The notes beneath the pieces are model-generated. The model was not told where the DNA came from. It did not search any database and saw nothing but the letters and a program-made list of their open reading frames with translations. Position numbers and translations under genes: made by a program. From contig JAYTMT010000333.1 in assembly GCA_043728315.1 (NCBI GenBank), positions 1 to 24,200 of the forward strand: a stretch of DNA of 24,200 nucleotides, given 5' to 3'. Below, one piece after another: positions 7,814 to 14,944 of the stretch; position 1 is the first letter of the stretch; each line of letters begins with the position of its first letter. This DNA is from JAAFIP01 sp043728315 (GTDB taxonomy: Bacteria > Pseudomonadota > Gammaproteobacteria > Burkholderiales > Burkholderiaceae_C).

Positions 7814-7826
7814 ATTCTAATAGAAT
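7814..7826. promoter_or_regulatory. 13-bp palindrome in an AT-rich upstream region
   Basis: ATTCTA-A-TAGAAT is a perfect dyad about 125 bases upstream of the DUF1566 gene start (minus strand). It could be an operator; no regulator can be assigned. Confidence 0.3.
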
Positions 7827-7856
7827 TTGTAACAATTGCGGATTGGCAACAGGCGA

Positions 7857-7880
7857 AAAATGTGATTCAAATCACATTTT
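7857..7880. terminator. 11-bp-arm inverted repeat downstream of ntrC; also fits a CRP/FNR-type operator
   Basis: The arms AAAATGTGATT and AATCACATTTT (7857-7867, 7870-7880) are separated by CA. On the minus strand this is a hairpin followed by T residues, 66 bases after the ntrC stop, so it could end the ntrBC transcript. The inner sequence TGTGA-N6-TCACA also equals the CRP consensus spacing. From sequence alone I cannot decide between terminator and operator for the DUF1566 gene. Confidence 0.5.
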
Positions 7881-7945
7881 GTGCATATTTTTAATTATGC
7901 AGCACCATGTTGGTGCGAATTTTTGCCTCAAAAAGCGCGGGCAGA

Positions 7946-9631
7946 TCAATCCAAGCCCAAATCTGCGATTTTGCGGGTGATGGTATTGCGCCCCACACCC
8001 AGTTTCACCGCCGCTTCAATGCGTCTGCCGCGTGTGACCGACAGCGCTGCGGTGATCAAGGTGGACTCCACTTTGCGCGTGAGTGTGTCCCACACATCGG
8101 TGCGGCCCTGGCCTAGCAGCAGCAATGCCTGGGCATGCAAGCCCTGCTCCCAAGGTGTTGTGCCCACCGCTGCTGCATCGCCCGTACCAGCTGCCGCATG
8201 TGCCTCACTGGCATGCCCCGCATCTGGCGCAAGCTGTGCTGATGCCCCACCCCCAACAGCAGCGAGCACCGCCTGCGTAGCTGGCGGTTTGGCGGCTTCA
8301 GTACTATGGTCTTGGGGTGCGGCAGAAATGGGTGTATTGGTAGACGCAATTGCTGGCGTATTTACAGAAATTTTGCCCAATGTCACTGCCATATGGTCAT
8401 TGTTTGCTATTGATTTATAAGCAAAAATAGGCGTATTCAAATCACCGACTTTGGGCTGGGTTTGCACCTCAGGCGGCAAGTCTTTGGGCTCAATCACTTG
8501 GCTGGGTGCCATCACCGTGAGCCAGTGGCAGATGTTTTCTAGCTGGCGCACATTGCCCGGAAAATCAAACTGCGCCAGCACCGCCAGCGCCGATTCGTTG
8601 ATGCGCTTGGCCTCCACGCCCAGCTGCTTGCCCGAAACCTGCAAGAAATGCTTGGTGAGTGCGGCAATGTCCTCGCGCCGCTCGCGCAGCGCAGGCAGGC
8701 GCAGGCGAATCACATTGAGGCGGTGGAATAAATCCTCTCTAAAGCCGCCTTCTTTGACCCGCTGCTCCAAGTTTTGGTGCGTGGCCGCTATCACCCGCAC
8801 ATTGGTTTTCACCGCGCTGTGGCCGCCCACGCGGTAAAAGTTGCCATCCGACAATACCCGCAGCAGTCGGGTTTGCAGGTCAAACGGCATGTCGCCAATT
8901 TCGTCTAAAAACAGCGTGCCACCATCGGCCTGCTCAAAGCGGCCACGGCGCATGGTTTGCGCCCCAGTGAACGCGCCCCTTTCATGGCCAAAGAGCTCGC
9001 TCTCTAACAAATCTTTCGGAATAGCTGCGGTATTAATAGCAACAAATGGCCCACTGGCGCGCACGCTGTGCTTATGCAGCGCTCTGGCCACGAGCTCTTT
9101 GCCACTGCCCGACTCGCCGGTGATCATCACGGTGACATTGCTTTGCGAGAGCTTGCCAATGGCGCGAAACACGTCTTGCATGGCGGGTGCTTGGCCCAGC
9201 ATTTCGGGCGCAGCGCCCATGGCCTCGGCCGCCACGTCTTCGCGCTGGCTCTCGTCCACCGCGCGGCGAATCAGCTCCACCGCCTTGGAAATATCAAAAG
9301 GCTTGGGCAAATACTCAAACGCCCCGCGCTGAAAGGCATTCACCGCGCTGTCCAAATCACTGAATGCCGTCATGATGATGATAGGCAAGCCCGGGTGCGA
9401 TTCTTTCACCTTGGCCAGCAAGTCCAGCCCCGAGCCACCGGGCATGCGGATGTCGCTGACCAGCACCAGCGGGCTTTGCGCGCCCTCTACTGCGTCGTCG
9501 GCATCCTTGAGCGCTGCCAACAGCTCCTTGGGGTTGGTAAAGCTGCGGGTGGGCAGAGATTCGCGCGCCAGCGCTTTTTCCAGCACAAAGCGGATGGAGT
9601 GGTCATCGTCTACGATCCAAATCGGTTTCAT
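7946..9631 (-). CDS. glnG (ntrC): Nitrogen regulator NtrC (NR-I), sigma-54-dependent response regulator
   Basis: 561 residues. The receiver domain (1-120) has Asp9/Asp10 and the phosphorylated Asp60 (VLVSDIRMP). The AAA+ domain has Walker A GESGSGKE (172-179), the sigma-54-contacting GAFTGA (219-224), Walker B LFLDEIGD (240-247) and FREDLFHRLNV (297-307). The C-terminal Fis-type helix-turn-helix ends AAVKLGVGRNTITRKIADLGLD. Between the AAA+ domain and the DNA-binding domain lies a long linker (about 390-490) rich in Ala, Thr and Pro, which makes the protein longer than E. coli NtrC (469). Residues 408-418 of this linker are encoded by repeat copy D. The start is the ATG at 9631, with a GAGAGA site upstream. 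The gene follows ntrB after 69 bases. Confidence 0.96.
   Translation of the reverse strand: MKPIWIVDDDHSIRFVLEKALARESLPTRSFTNPKELLAALKDADDAVEGAQSPLVLVSDIRMPGGSGLDLLAKVKESHPGLPIIIMTAFSDLDSAVNAFQRGAFEYLPKPFDISKAVELIRRAVDESQREDVAAEAMGAAPEMLGQAPAMQDVFRAIGKLSQSNVTVMITGESGSGKELVARALHKHSVRASGPFVAINTAAIPKDLLESELFGHERGAFTGAQTMRRGRFEQADGGTLFLDEIGDMPFDLQTRLLRVLSDGNFYRVGGHSAVKTNVRVIAATHQNLEQRVKEGGFREDLFHRLNVIRLRLPALRERREDIAALTKHFLQVSGKQLGVEAKRINESALAVLAQFDFPGNVRQLENICHWLTVMAPSQVIEPKDLPPEVQTQPKVGDLNTPIFAYKSIANNDHMAVTLGKISVNTPAIASTNTPISAAPQDHSTEAAKPPATQAVLAAVGGGASAQLAPDAGHASEAHAAAGTGDAAAVGTTPWEQGLHAQALLLLGQGRTDVWDTLTRKVESTLITAALSVTRGRRIEAAVKLGVGRNTITRKIADLGLD
8359..8410 (-). repeat. Dispersed repeat, copy D (inside ntrC)
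   Basis: Read on the minus strand, the core (8379-8410) begins ATAGCAAACAATGACC and ends GTGACATT, matching reference copy B at 27 of 32 positions. The tail GGGCAAAATTTCTGTAAA (8361-8378) also fits the family, and an AT-rich flank (TTTTTGCTTATAAATC) precedes the core. It is translated in frame as IANNDHMAVTL in the NtrC linker. Confidence 0.8.
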
Positions 9632-9700
9632 TGGCTTATATCTCTCGAATCCTATTGGGTTTTGTGAACCCGTGTTGCCCCGCCCTAACTGGTCTGTCGC

Positions 9701-10762
9701 TCAAGGCAAGGGAATCACGATGGTGAAATCCGTGCGCCCGGGCTGGCTCTCGCATTCGATCACGCCTTGGTGCTGGCCCACAAAGGTTTGCGCCAATGTG
9801 AGCCCTAGCCCCGAACCACCCTCTCTGCCCGATACCAGTGGGTAGAAAATGCGGTCACGTAAATCGTCTGGAATACCAGGCCCGTTGTCAGTGATATGCA
9901 ATTCCAGTGCCAGCTTGTAGCGCTGTTTGTTCAAAGTGACCTGTCTGGCAATGCGCGTGCTGAAGACCAAATGCCCGTCGCCCGCCGCAATGCGCTCAGA
10001 GAGCGCCTGTGCAGCGTTGTGCGCAATGTTGAGCACCACCTGTATGAGCTGCTCTTTGTCGCCCCGAAAATCGGGAATTGAGGTGTCGTAATCGCGCTGC
10101 ACCTTCAGGCCGCGCGGAAACTCCGCCACAATCAGCGCGCGCACCCGCTCGCACACCTCATGTATATTCACATCGCCCACCACATGCGGTTTTTTGTGGG
10201 GGGCGAGCAGGCGGTCCACCAGCGTTTGCAGGCGGTCGGCCTCACGGATGATGACTTGGGTGTATTCGTGCAGGTCTTTGGAGTCAAGCTCGAGCTCTAA
10301 GAGCTGCGCCGAGCCGCGAATACCGCCCAGTGGGTTTTTAATCTCATGCGCCAAATTGCGAATCAGCTCTTTGTTGGCCTGCGATTGGTCGTGGATGCGC
10401 TCCTCACGGTCAAGCCGCGCCTGCTGCTCCAGTGGCAAGATCTCCACAATGGCCTCGCCGAGAGTGTCAGTTTGCGCCACGATGACGTGCACCGGCAGCA
10501 GGTCGTGCGCCGCACGCTTTAAAACCGCGTCGTATCGCAGTGAGGCAAAGGTGTTGGCCGCTATGCCTTTCAAGGCGTTTTGCAACTGCTGCGGCTCTGT
10601 AAACAACTCATGCAGGCCCGCGCCCACAATCAGCCTGCGCGGCAGTCCCAGCGTTTCTTCAAACGCGGCGTTGGCAAAGCGCACGCTGCTGTTCAAGTCA
10701 ACCACGGCCACTAAGGTGGCCAGAAGGTCAAGCGATTGGTAAGGTTTGGTGGGGGATTTCAC
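9701..10762 (-). CDS. glnL (ntrB): Nitrogen sensor kinase/phosphatase NtrB (NR-II)
   Basis: 353 residues, the usual size. An N-terminal PAS-like sensor region (about 10-110, LLATLVAVVDLNSSVRFANAAF) precedes the H box RNLAHEIKNPLGGIRG with phospho-acceptor His139. The C-terminal ATPase domain has the N box (VVLNIAHNAAQAL), DNGPGIPDD and GREGGSGLGL. NtrB phosphorylates or dephosphorylates NtrC depending on PII signalling of nitrogen status; there are no membrane segments, so it is cytoplasmic. It lies directly before ntrC on the minus strand. Upstream is an 836-bp repeat-rich gap instead of glnA, so its promoter probably lies inside that gap. Confidence 0.95.
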   Translation of the reverse strand: MKSPTKPYQSLDLLATLVAVVDLNSSVRFANAAFEETLGLPRRLIVGAGLHELFTEPQQLQNALKGIAANTFASLRYDAVLKRAAHDLLPVHVIVAQTDTLGEAIVEILPLEQQARLDREERIHDQSQANKELIRNLAHEIKNPLGGIRGSAQLLELELDSKDLHEYTQVIIREADRLQTLVDRLLAPHKKPHVVGDVNIHEVCERVRALIVAEFPRGLKVQRDYDTSIPDFRGDKEQLIQVVLNIAHNAAQALSERIAAGDGHLVFSTRIARQVTLNKQRYKLALELHITDNGPGIPDDLRDRIFYPLVSGREGGSGLGLTLAQTFVGQHQGVIECESQPGRTDFTIVIPLP

Positions 10763-10932
10763 AGCTTGTGATGGTAGCGCAGCTGGGGTGGTTTGGGTGG
10801 CTTTGCAGGTATGTAATTGGACGTGGAGTTCTGTTACCCGAACGTCTCCGGCGAGTAAGCGGTGTGCCGTCCGGCGTCATACGGGGTACCCCAATAATGT
10901 TCGCTTGAGCTTGTGTAGCTACTGGTTTGCGC

Positions 10933-11023
10933 GCCCAACCAGCGTTTTGGCTATCCCAACGCGCCCTCATGCGGTGGGTACACCGAAATCGGTCGGTCGG
11001 GATAGCCAAAACGCTGATCGGGC
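10933..11023. repeat. Inverted repeat, 25-bp arms around a 41-base loop
   Basis: The left arm 10933-10957 and right arm 10999-11023 pair at 23 of 25 positions, including a perfect 17-bp block (AGCGTTTTGGCTATCCC against its complement at 10999-11015). A small second hairpin, CGGGC-TAT-GCCCG, overlaps the right end (11019-11031). The loop has no pairing I can see. It could be a folded mobile remnant or a structured leader ahead of ntrB. Confidence 0.8.
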
Positions 11024-11090
11024 TATGCCCGCTGGGAGGCTTTAATACCGCAGGCATGTTACTCTTTGAACACTTTTTACTATATAAATA

Positions 11091-11143
11091 GTAGCGAACT
11101 ATGAGCATATGACGCTGACATTGCCACTATTTTTCTTTAAAAG
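11091..11143 (+). repeat. Dispersed repeat, copy C (intergenic)
   Basis: The core 11091-11122 begins GTAGCGAACTATGAGC and ends GCTGACATT, matching copy B at 30 of 32 positions. It is preceded by TTTTTACTATATAAATA and followed by the family tail GCCACTATTTTTCTTTAAAA. No gene begins at this copy. Confidence 0.85.
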
Positions 11144-11167
11144 TGTATTTCCAAGCATTCTGGGCAA

Positions 11168-11472
11168 GCTTCGTAGCTTCTGCAAATCACGTATTTTTCA
11201 AAGCCACGAACAAGCCTTCGTACTCGCGGTAAAGCATGGGCTATACCACCGCGCCCCAATCAGAGACATCGGGCTTGAATAGTGCTCAAATGGGGGATCA
11301 GAATGTTCATCTGTTTGAGCCCGCAGGGCGAGTTATGAACATTCCCCCCATTTGAGTGCTATTCAAGCGTACGGCCACCATGTGACACAAGCGGCCGATG
11401 GCTCGGGGCGCAGTGGCATAGCCCATGCTTTACCGCAAGGTGACAATGCAAAACAGGCGAAGCTACAAAAGC
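11168..11472. repeat. Nested long palindrome, about 300 bp
   Basis: Four concentric pairings share nearly one centre. The outermost is GCTTCGTAGCTTC (11168-11180) with GAAGCTACAAAAGC (11459-11472), imperfect. Next are 32-bp arms at 11226-11257 and 11405-11436 with only two mismatches. Then come arms at 11273-11310 and 11335-11368, matching except for a two-base swap and a short indel. The tip is GCCC-GCA-GGGC (11319-11329). The whole can fold into one long interrupted stem on either strand. No coding sequence is visible inside it. Confidence 0.85.
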
Positions 11473-11478
11473 GAAATG

Positions 11479-11546
11479 AACCCTTCGACAAGCTCAGGTT
11501 GAGCGGGATATCGGGCGAACCCCCTCGACAAACTCAGGGTGAACGG
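11479..11546. repeat. Two TTCGACAAGCTCAGG-type direct repeats
   Basis: AACCCTTCGACAAGCTCAGG then TTGAGCGG (11479-11506), and a second copy with CCTCGACAAACTCAGG then GTGAACGG (11518-11546), about 40 bases apart. I recall this short motif as a common dispersed intergenic repeat in environmental proteobacteria; that is from memory and not checked. Confidence 0.7.
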
Positions 11547-11598
11547 AGCCCTGGAAGAGCGCCTCGACGGGTTAAGAGCGTGAGTTAGAGGGAGCAGG

Positions 11599-12144
11599 TC
11601 ACTTAACCCGCCCAATCTCCCGCTTAATCCCCGCAATGTCGCTGTCATTGCGCGCAATGGCAGACTTCATCTCGGCCACACGGTCGATGTATTTTTGGTT
11701 GTTGCGCATTTCTTCGCCGCGCTTCTCGGGCTCACCGCCATTGAAATCCTTAAGCAACTGCGCCTGATTGGCCTCCACCTTCTTGAGCTCAGACTCCAAA
11801 ATAGCCTTGGCATCGTTGTCGCGCGAACGCTGCTCTGGCGTGTCGATGCGGCTGCCTGCTTGCGGGGCGCTGGCCACGCGTGTGCCTGCGCCGCCGGGCA
11901 GCACATTGGGCACGGTTTTCACATTCGTGCCTAGCACCACCGTCACATTGCCGCCTGTCATCAAGGTGCAGCCATTGCTGTCGGCCTCTGACTTGTTGTT
12001 AGTGTAGGTTGTGATGCCAGCTTTTGATGGGCAGCGGTAAATATTGTCTTGTGCGGCCACGCCTGCGCTTGCAGCTAGCAAAAGCGCAGCAACATTGAGT
12101 GGAAGGGATGCTAAAAAACGGTTCTTCATTACATTGGCTTGCAT
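11599..12144 (-). CDS. Exported DUF4124-type protein
   Basis: 181 residues from the ATG at 12144, preceded on the minus strand by a full AGGAGG site four bases away; a longer open frame to 12228 lacks any site. A signal peptide (MKNRFLASLPLNVAALLLAASAGVAA, cleavage before QDNIYRC) is followed by IYRCPSKAGITTYTNNKSEADSNGC, the short Cys-bearing pattern of DUF4124. The rest is a Gly-rich segment and a charged, probably coiled-coil C-terminus (SELKKVEANQAQLLKDF ... DRVAEMKSAIARNDSDIAGIKREIGRV). Function is unknown and presumably periplasmic. The gene lies between glnA and ntrB, where many relatives of this organism have little or nothing. Confidence 0.78.
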   Translation of the reverse strand: MQANVMKNRFLASLPLNVAALLLAASAGVAAQDNIYRCPSKAGITTYTNNKSEADSNGCTLMTGGNVTVVLGTNVKTVPNVLPGGAGTRVASAPQAGSRIDTPEQRSRDNDAKAILESELKKVEANQAQLLKDFNGGEPEKRGEEMRNNQKYIDRVAEMKSAIARNDSDIAGIKREIGRVK

Positions 12145-12249
12145 ACAGCCTCCTGTTGGGTCACGCTTAGCGCGCAGATTTGCTGCGCAGCGGTCTGCCA
12201 GTATGATGCAAAACCTCATAAACATCAAATAAGTCTTTGATATAAAAAG

Positions 12250-12277
12250 AAAAAGGACGACAAAAGTCGTCCTTTTT
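12250..12277 (-). terminator. Rho-independent terminator downstream of glnA
   Basis: AAAAAGGACGAC - AAAA - GTCGTCCTTTTT is a perfect stem with a four-base loop and a T run when read on the minus strand, 65 bases after the glnA stop. The A run on the other side would let it act in both directions. Confidence 0.9.
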
Positions 12278-12284
12278 ACACCAC

Positions 12285-12306
12285 ACGCTGTATTGAAATA
12301 CAGCGT
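12285..12306 (-). terminator. Second hairpin between the glnA stop and its terminator
   Basis: ACGCTGTATT - GA - AATACAGCGT is a perfect inverted repeat with 10-bp arms. It lacks a T run of its own, so it may protect the 3' end or assist the terminator that follows. Confidence 0.55.
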
Positions 12307-12341
12307 TTAATCAGCGATTAGAGTGCTGAGCAGCCGTGCGA

Positions 12342-13757
12342 TTACAACGAGTAGTACATGTCAAACTCAATCGGGTGCGTGGTCATGCGCATGCGCGTGA
12401 CTTCTTGCATTTTGAGTTCGATGTAAGCGTCGATCATGCTGTCGGTGAACACGCCGCCTTTGGTCAAGAAGCCGCGGCCTGTGTCCAAATAGTCCAGTGC
12501 TTGGTCTAAGCTGTGGCAAACGGTTGGCACTTGCGCGTCTTCTTCTGGCGACAGATGGTACAAATCCTTGGTGGCGGCTTCGCCCGGGTGGATTTTGTTT
12601 TCTACGCCGTCCAAACCAGCCATCATCAAGGCCGCAAAGCCAAGGTAAGGGTTCATCAGTGGATCTGGGAAACGCGCTTCAATGCGGCGGCCTTTTTCGT
12701 TGGCCACGTAAGGAATGCGGATCGATGCAGAGCGGTTGCGTGCGCTGTAAGCCAATTTCACTGGGGCTTCGTAGCCTGGCACGAGGCGCTTGTAGCTGTT
12801 GGTACCAGGGTTGGTGATCGCGTTGAGGGCACGGGCGTGCTTGATGATGCCGCCGATGTAGTAGAGGGCAAAATCAGACAAGCCTGCATAGCCATTGCCA
12901 GCAAACAGGTTTTTGCCGTCTTTCCAAATCGACTGGTGCACGTGCATGCCAGAGCCGTTGTCGCCCACCAGTGGCTTGGGCATGAAAGTGGCGGTTTTGC
13001 CATACGCATGGGCCACGTTGTGGACCACGTATTTGAGCAAAATGGTCCAGTCAGCGCGCTGCACCAAGGTGCTAAAGCGGGTGCCGATTTCGTTTTGACC
13101 AGCGCCAGCCACTTCGTGGTGGAACACTTCGACAGGGATGCCCAAGGATTCGAGAATCAGGGACATTTCAGCGCGCATATCTTGCGTGCTGTCCACCGGT
13201 GGCACGGGAAAGTAGCCGCCTTTAACTGTTGGACGGTGGCCTTTGTTACCGCCTTCCATTTTCTTGCTGCTGTTCCATGGCGCTTCTTGCTCGTCGATTT
13301 TGACGAATGAACCGCTCATGTCTGCACCCCAACGCACGTCGTCGAAGATGAAGAATTCTGGCTCTGGACCGAAATAGGCGGTATCCCCCATGCCCGATGC
13401 CTTGAGGTAGGCTTCTGCGCGCTTGGCAATCGAACGTGGGTCGCGGTCATACGCTTTGCCGTCGCTTGGCTCGACCACGTCGCAGCTGAGGAACAGGGTG
13501 GATTCTTCGTAGAATGGGTCTAAATTGGCGGTATTTGGGTCAGGCATGAGCAACATGTCCGACGCTTCGATGCCTTTCCAGCCAGCAATTGACGAGCCGT
13601 CAAATGCATGGCCAGAGGAGAATTTGTCTTCGTCAAAGTGCGACACAGGCACGGACACGTGCTGCTCTTTGCCTTTGGTATCGGTAAAGCGGAAATCAAC
13701 GAATTTCACTTCGTTGTCTTTCACCATTTTCATCACGTCTGCGACGGTCTTGGCCAT
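12342..13757 (-). CDS. glnA: Glutamine synthetase type I (GlnA)
   Basis: Makes glutamine from glutamate, ammonia and ATP; a cytoplasmic dodecamer. 471 residues, the standard GSI-beta length. Motifs: FDGSSIAGW (52-60), the metal/glutamate-binding FGPEPEFFIFD (129-139), VAGAGQNEIG (216-225), GSGMHVHQS (268-276), NPGTNSYKRLVPGYEAPV (316-333), RIPY, EARFPDP (360-366), and Tyr400 in KDLYHLSPEE, the residue adenylylated by GlnE in relatives. The start is the ATG at 13757 with AGGAG upstream. A sigma-54 promoter and NtrC-type dyads lie upstream, and a strong terminator follows. Confidence 0.98.
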   Translation of the reverse strand: MAKTVADVMKMVKDNEVKFVDFRFTDTKGKEQHVSVPVSHFDEDKFSSGHAFDGSSIAGWKGIEASDMLLMPDPNTANLDPFYEESTLFLSCDVVEPSDGKAYDRDPRSIAKRAEAYLKASGMGDTAYFGPEPEFFIFDDVRWGADMSGSFVKIDEQEAPWNSSKKMEGGNKGHRPTVKGGYFPVPPVDSTQDMRAEMSLILESLGIPVEVFHHEVAGAGQNEIGTRFSTLVQRADWTILLKYVVHNVAHAYGKTATFMPKPLVGDNGSGMHVHQSIWKDGKNLFAGNGYAGLSDFALYYIGGIIKHARALNAITNPGTNSYKRLVPGYEAPVKLAYSARNRSASIRIPYVANEKGRRIEARFPDPLMNPYLGFAALMMAGLDGVENKIHPGEAATKDLYHLSPEEDAQVPTVCHSLDQALDYLDTGRGFLTKGGVFTDSMIDAYIELKMQEVTRMRMTTHPIEFDMYYSL

Positions 13758-13823
13758 CAGGAACTCCTAGGGTGGTTGGATTGGAAAAATGTTTTCTTGT
13801 GAGGGATGCTCGACTAAATTGTA

Positions 13824-13839
13824 TGCACTTTTTATGCCA
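13824..13839 (-). promoter_or_regulatory. Sigma-54 (-24/-12) promoter of glnA
   Basis: Read on the minus strand: TGGCATAAAAAGTGCA. It has the invariant GG and GC with the exact ten-base spacing of the TGGCAYR-N4-TTGCA consensus; the clear deviation is G for T at the first base of the -12 block. Transcription would begin near 13812, giving a leader of about 55 bases. Confidence 0.8.
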
Positions 13840-13978
13840 CATCCAGCGCGGGTTTTGCAGCCTCGCCCAAAACCCTCAATTGTGCGCTATTTTTGGGCTA
13901 AATTGCCTCGCTGGTCGTATCAATTGGCCTGGGCTGCAAGCTTATTGAAAATCGCAATTTTAAGCAAAAACCCAGAAA

Positions 13979-13993
13979 GCACCAATATGGTGC
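13979..13993. promoter_or_regulatory. NtrC-binding dyad, promoter-proximal (perfect)
   Basis: GCACC-AATAT-GGTGC matches the known NtrC site pattern GCACC-N5-GGTGC exactly. It is centred about 175 bases upstream of the inferred glnA start of transcription and lies just beyond the cinA-like stop codon. Confidence 0.8.
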
Positions 13994-14009
13994 ACCTCGG
14001 CAAAACCGA

Positions 14010-14927
14010 TCAGCGCACCAACTCAGGCCCTAAAACCACACCAAATTGGTGCAATCCGGCCAACAAAGCCGGATAGGCCCTGTCTACGAGCTGTGCAGAG
14101 CCTTTCACTCCCAGCTCAATATGGCGTCCATATTGCGGATGGTCCACACTGGGCAGGCTAAATACCTTCACACCTGCAAAATCGGCTTCAATTTGCTCCA
14201 TCAGCGGCGTGAGCGTGGCCTCCATGCTGCCCATGGCGATGACCGATTTTTCTACCGATGCGTCGCTCTGGTGCAGGTGGGCGTAGTGTGTGTCCAGCAC
14301 CCATTCCATCATGGGCCAAGCCATCACCGGAAAACCGGGCACAAAATGCAAACCCGCACGGGCGGCTGCATCTGCGCGCTCGGGTCCTACAAAGCAGCTG
14401 AATCCTGCAATTTTGTTATATGGATTCGGAATAATTTGGGCGCTGGCCGGAAACATACCCATATTGAGGCGGTGCTTGTTGTCATCGCGCTCGGGCTCGT
14501 AGGGCTTGCCGTTTTCCTTGGCAACGTCTTGCATGCGCTCATAAATAAAAGCGGCGGCCTGCGGGTGCAATGCCAACTCTTCGCCCAAAGCGCGTGCTGC
14601 GCATTGGCGGGTGTGGTCGTCGGGTGTGGCACCTATGCCGCCAGTGGAAAACACCACGTCGCCGCGCGTGCGAGCGCCGTCAAAAGCGCGCTTGAGCAGG
14701 CTGGTGATGCGCGCTGGAGAGTCGCCCACATACTCGGCCCAATCGAGCGCAATGCCGCGTGCAGAAAGTAGCTCTATGCATTTGCTCAGGTGCTTGTCGG
14801 CACGCTTGCCAGAGAGGATTTCATCCCCAATGATGAGGATGCCAAAGCCAGCGCCAGTTGGCTCGGCAGCAGAATCTTCTGCAATGGATTGGACAAGGGT
14901 TGGGGAAAGTGGGGGATTGGCTTGCAT
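14010..14927 (-). CDS. CinA-like molybdopterin-binding domain protein
   Basis: 305 residues. Residues about 25-190 form the MoaB/MoeA-like fold seen in the N-terminal part of CinA: GILIIGDEILSGKRADKH, YVGDSPARI, VVFSTGGIGATPDDHTRQCAARALG, and HFVPGFPVMAWPMMEWVLD. The C-terminal nicotinamide-mononucleotide deamidase domain of full-length CinA is absent, so it is the short form often named competence/damage-inducible protein A. Biochemical role is uncertain; nucleotide or cofactor binding is the best guess. The start at 14927 (MQANPPLSPTLV) could be internal by up to 25 residues, because the family core begins at GAGFGILIIGDE. The last bases of the gene carry a glnA enhancer site. Confidence 0.85.
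   Translation of the reverse strand: MQANPPLSPTLVQSIAEDSAAEPTGAGFGILIIGDEILSGKRADKHLSKCIELLSARGIALDWAEYVGDSPARITSLLKRAFDGARTRGDVVFSTGGIGATPDDHTRQCAARALGEELALHPQAAAFIYERMQDVAKENGKPYEPERDDNKHRLNMGMFPASAQIIPNPYNKIAGFSCFVGPERADAAARAGLHFVPGFPVMAWPMMEWVLDTHYAHLHQSDASVEKSVIAMGSMEATLTPLMEQIEADFAGVKVFSLPSVDHPQYGRHIELGVKGSAQLVDRAYPALLAGLHQFGVVLGPELVR
14038..14052. promoter_or_regulatory. NtrC-binding dyad, distal (one mismatch)
   Basis: ACACC-AAATT-GGTGC differs from the NtrC pattern at one outer base. It lies 59 bases beyond the first dyad, inside the 3' end of the cinA-like gene. Two sites upstream of a sigma-54 promoter is the usual enhancer arrangement. Confidence 0.65.
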
Positions 14928-14944
14928 CCCCCAATCGTAGCGTG

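Larger units (their letters stand above)
10763..11598. other. 836-bp gene-free stretch filled with repeats, between the DUF4124 gene and ntrB
   Basis: I see no convincing gene here. Open frames exist (for example minus-strand 10728-11108 and plus-strand 11352-11588), but they overlap inverted repeats and show no domain or signal. The contents are a 25-bp-arm inverted repeat (10933-11023), repeat copy C (11091-11143), a roughly 300-bp nested palindrome (11168-11472) and two TTCGACAA-type direct repeats (11479-11546). The promoter for ntrBC should lie near 10763-10930, but no clear hexamers stand out. Confidence 0.8.

Noticed and set aside
10728..11108. 126-codon minus-strand frame upstream of ntrB
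   Set aside because: It covers an inverted repeat, has no ribosome-binding site, overlaps ntrB and has composition unlike a protein; more likely repeat sequence than a gene.
11352..11588. 78-codon plus-strand frame in the repeat gap
   Set aside because: It lies in the palindrome and the TTCGACAA repeats and has no recognisable features.
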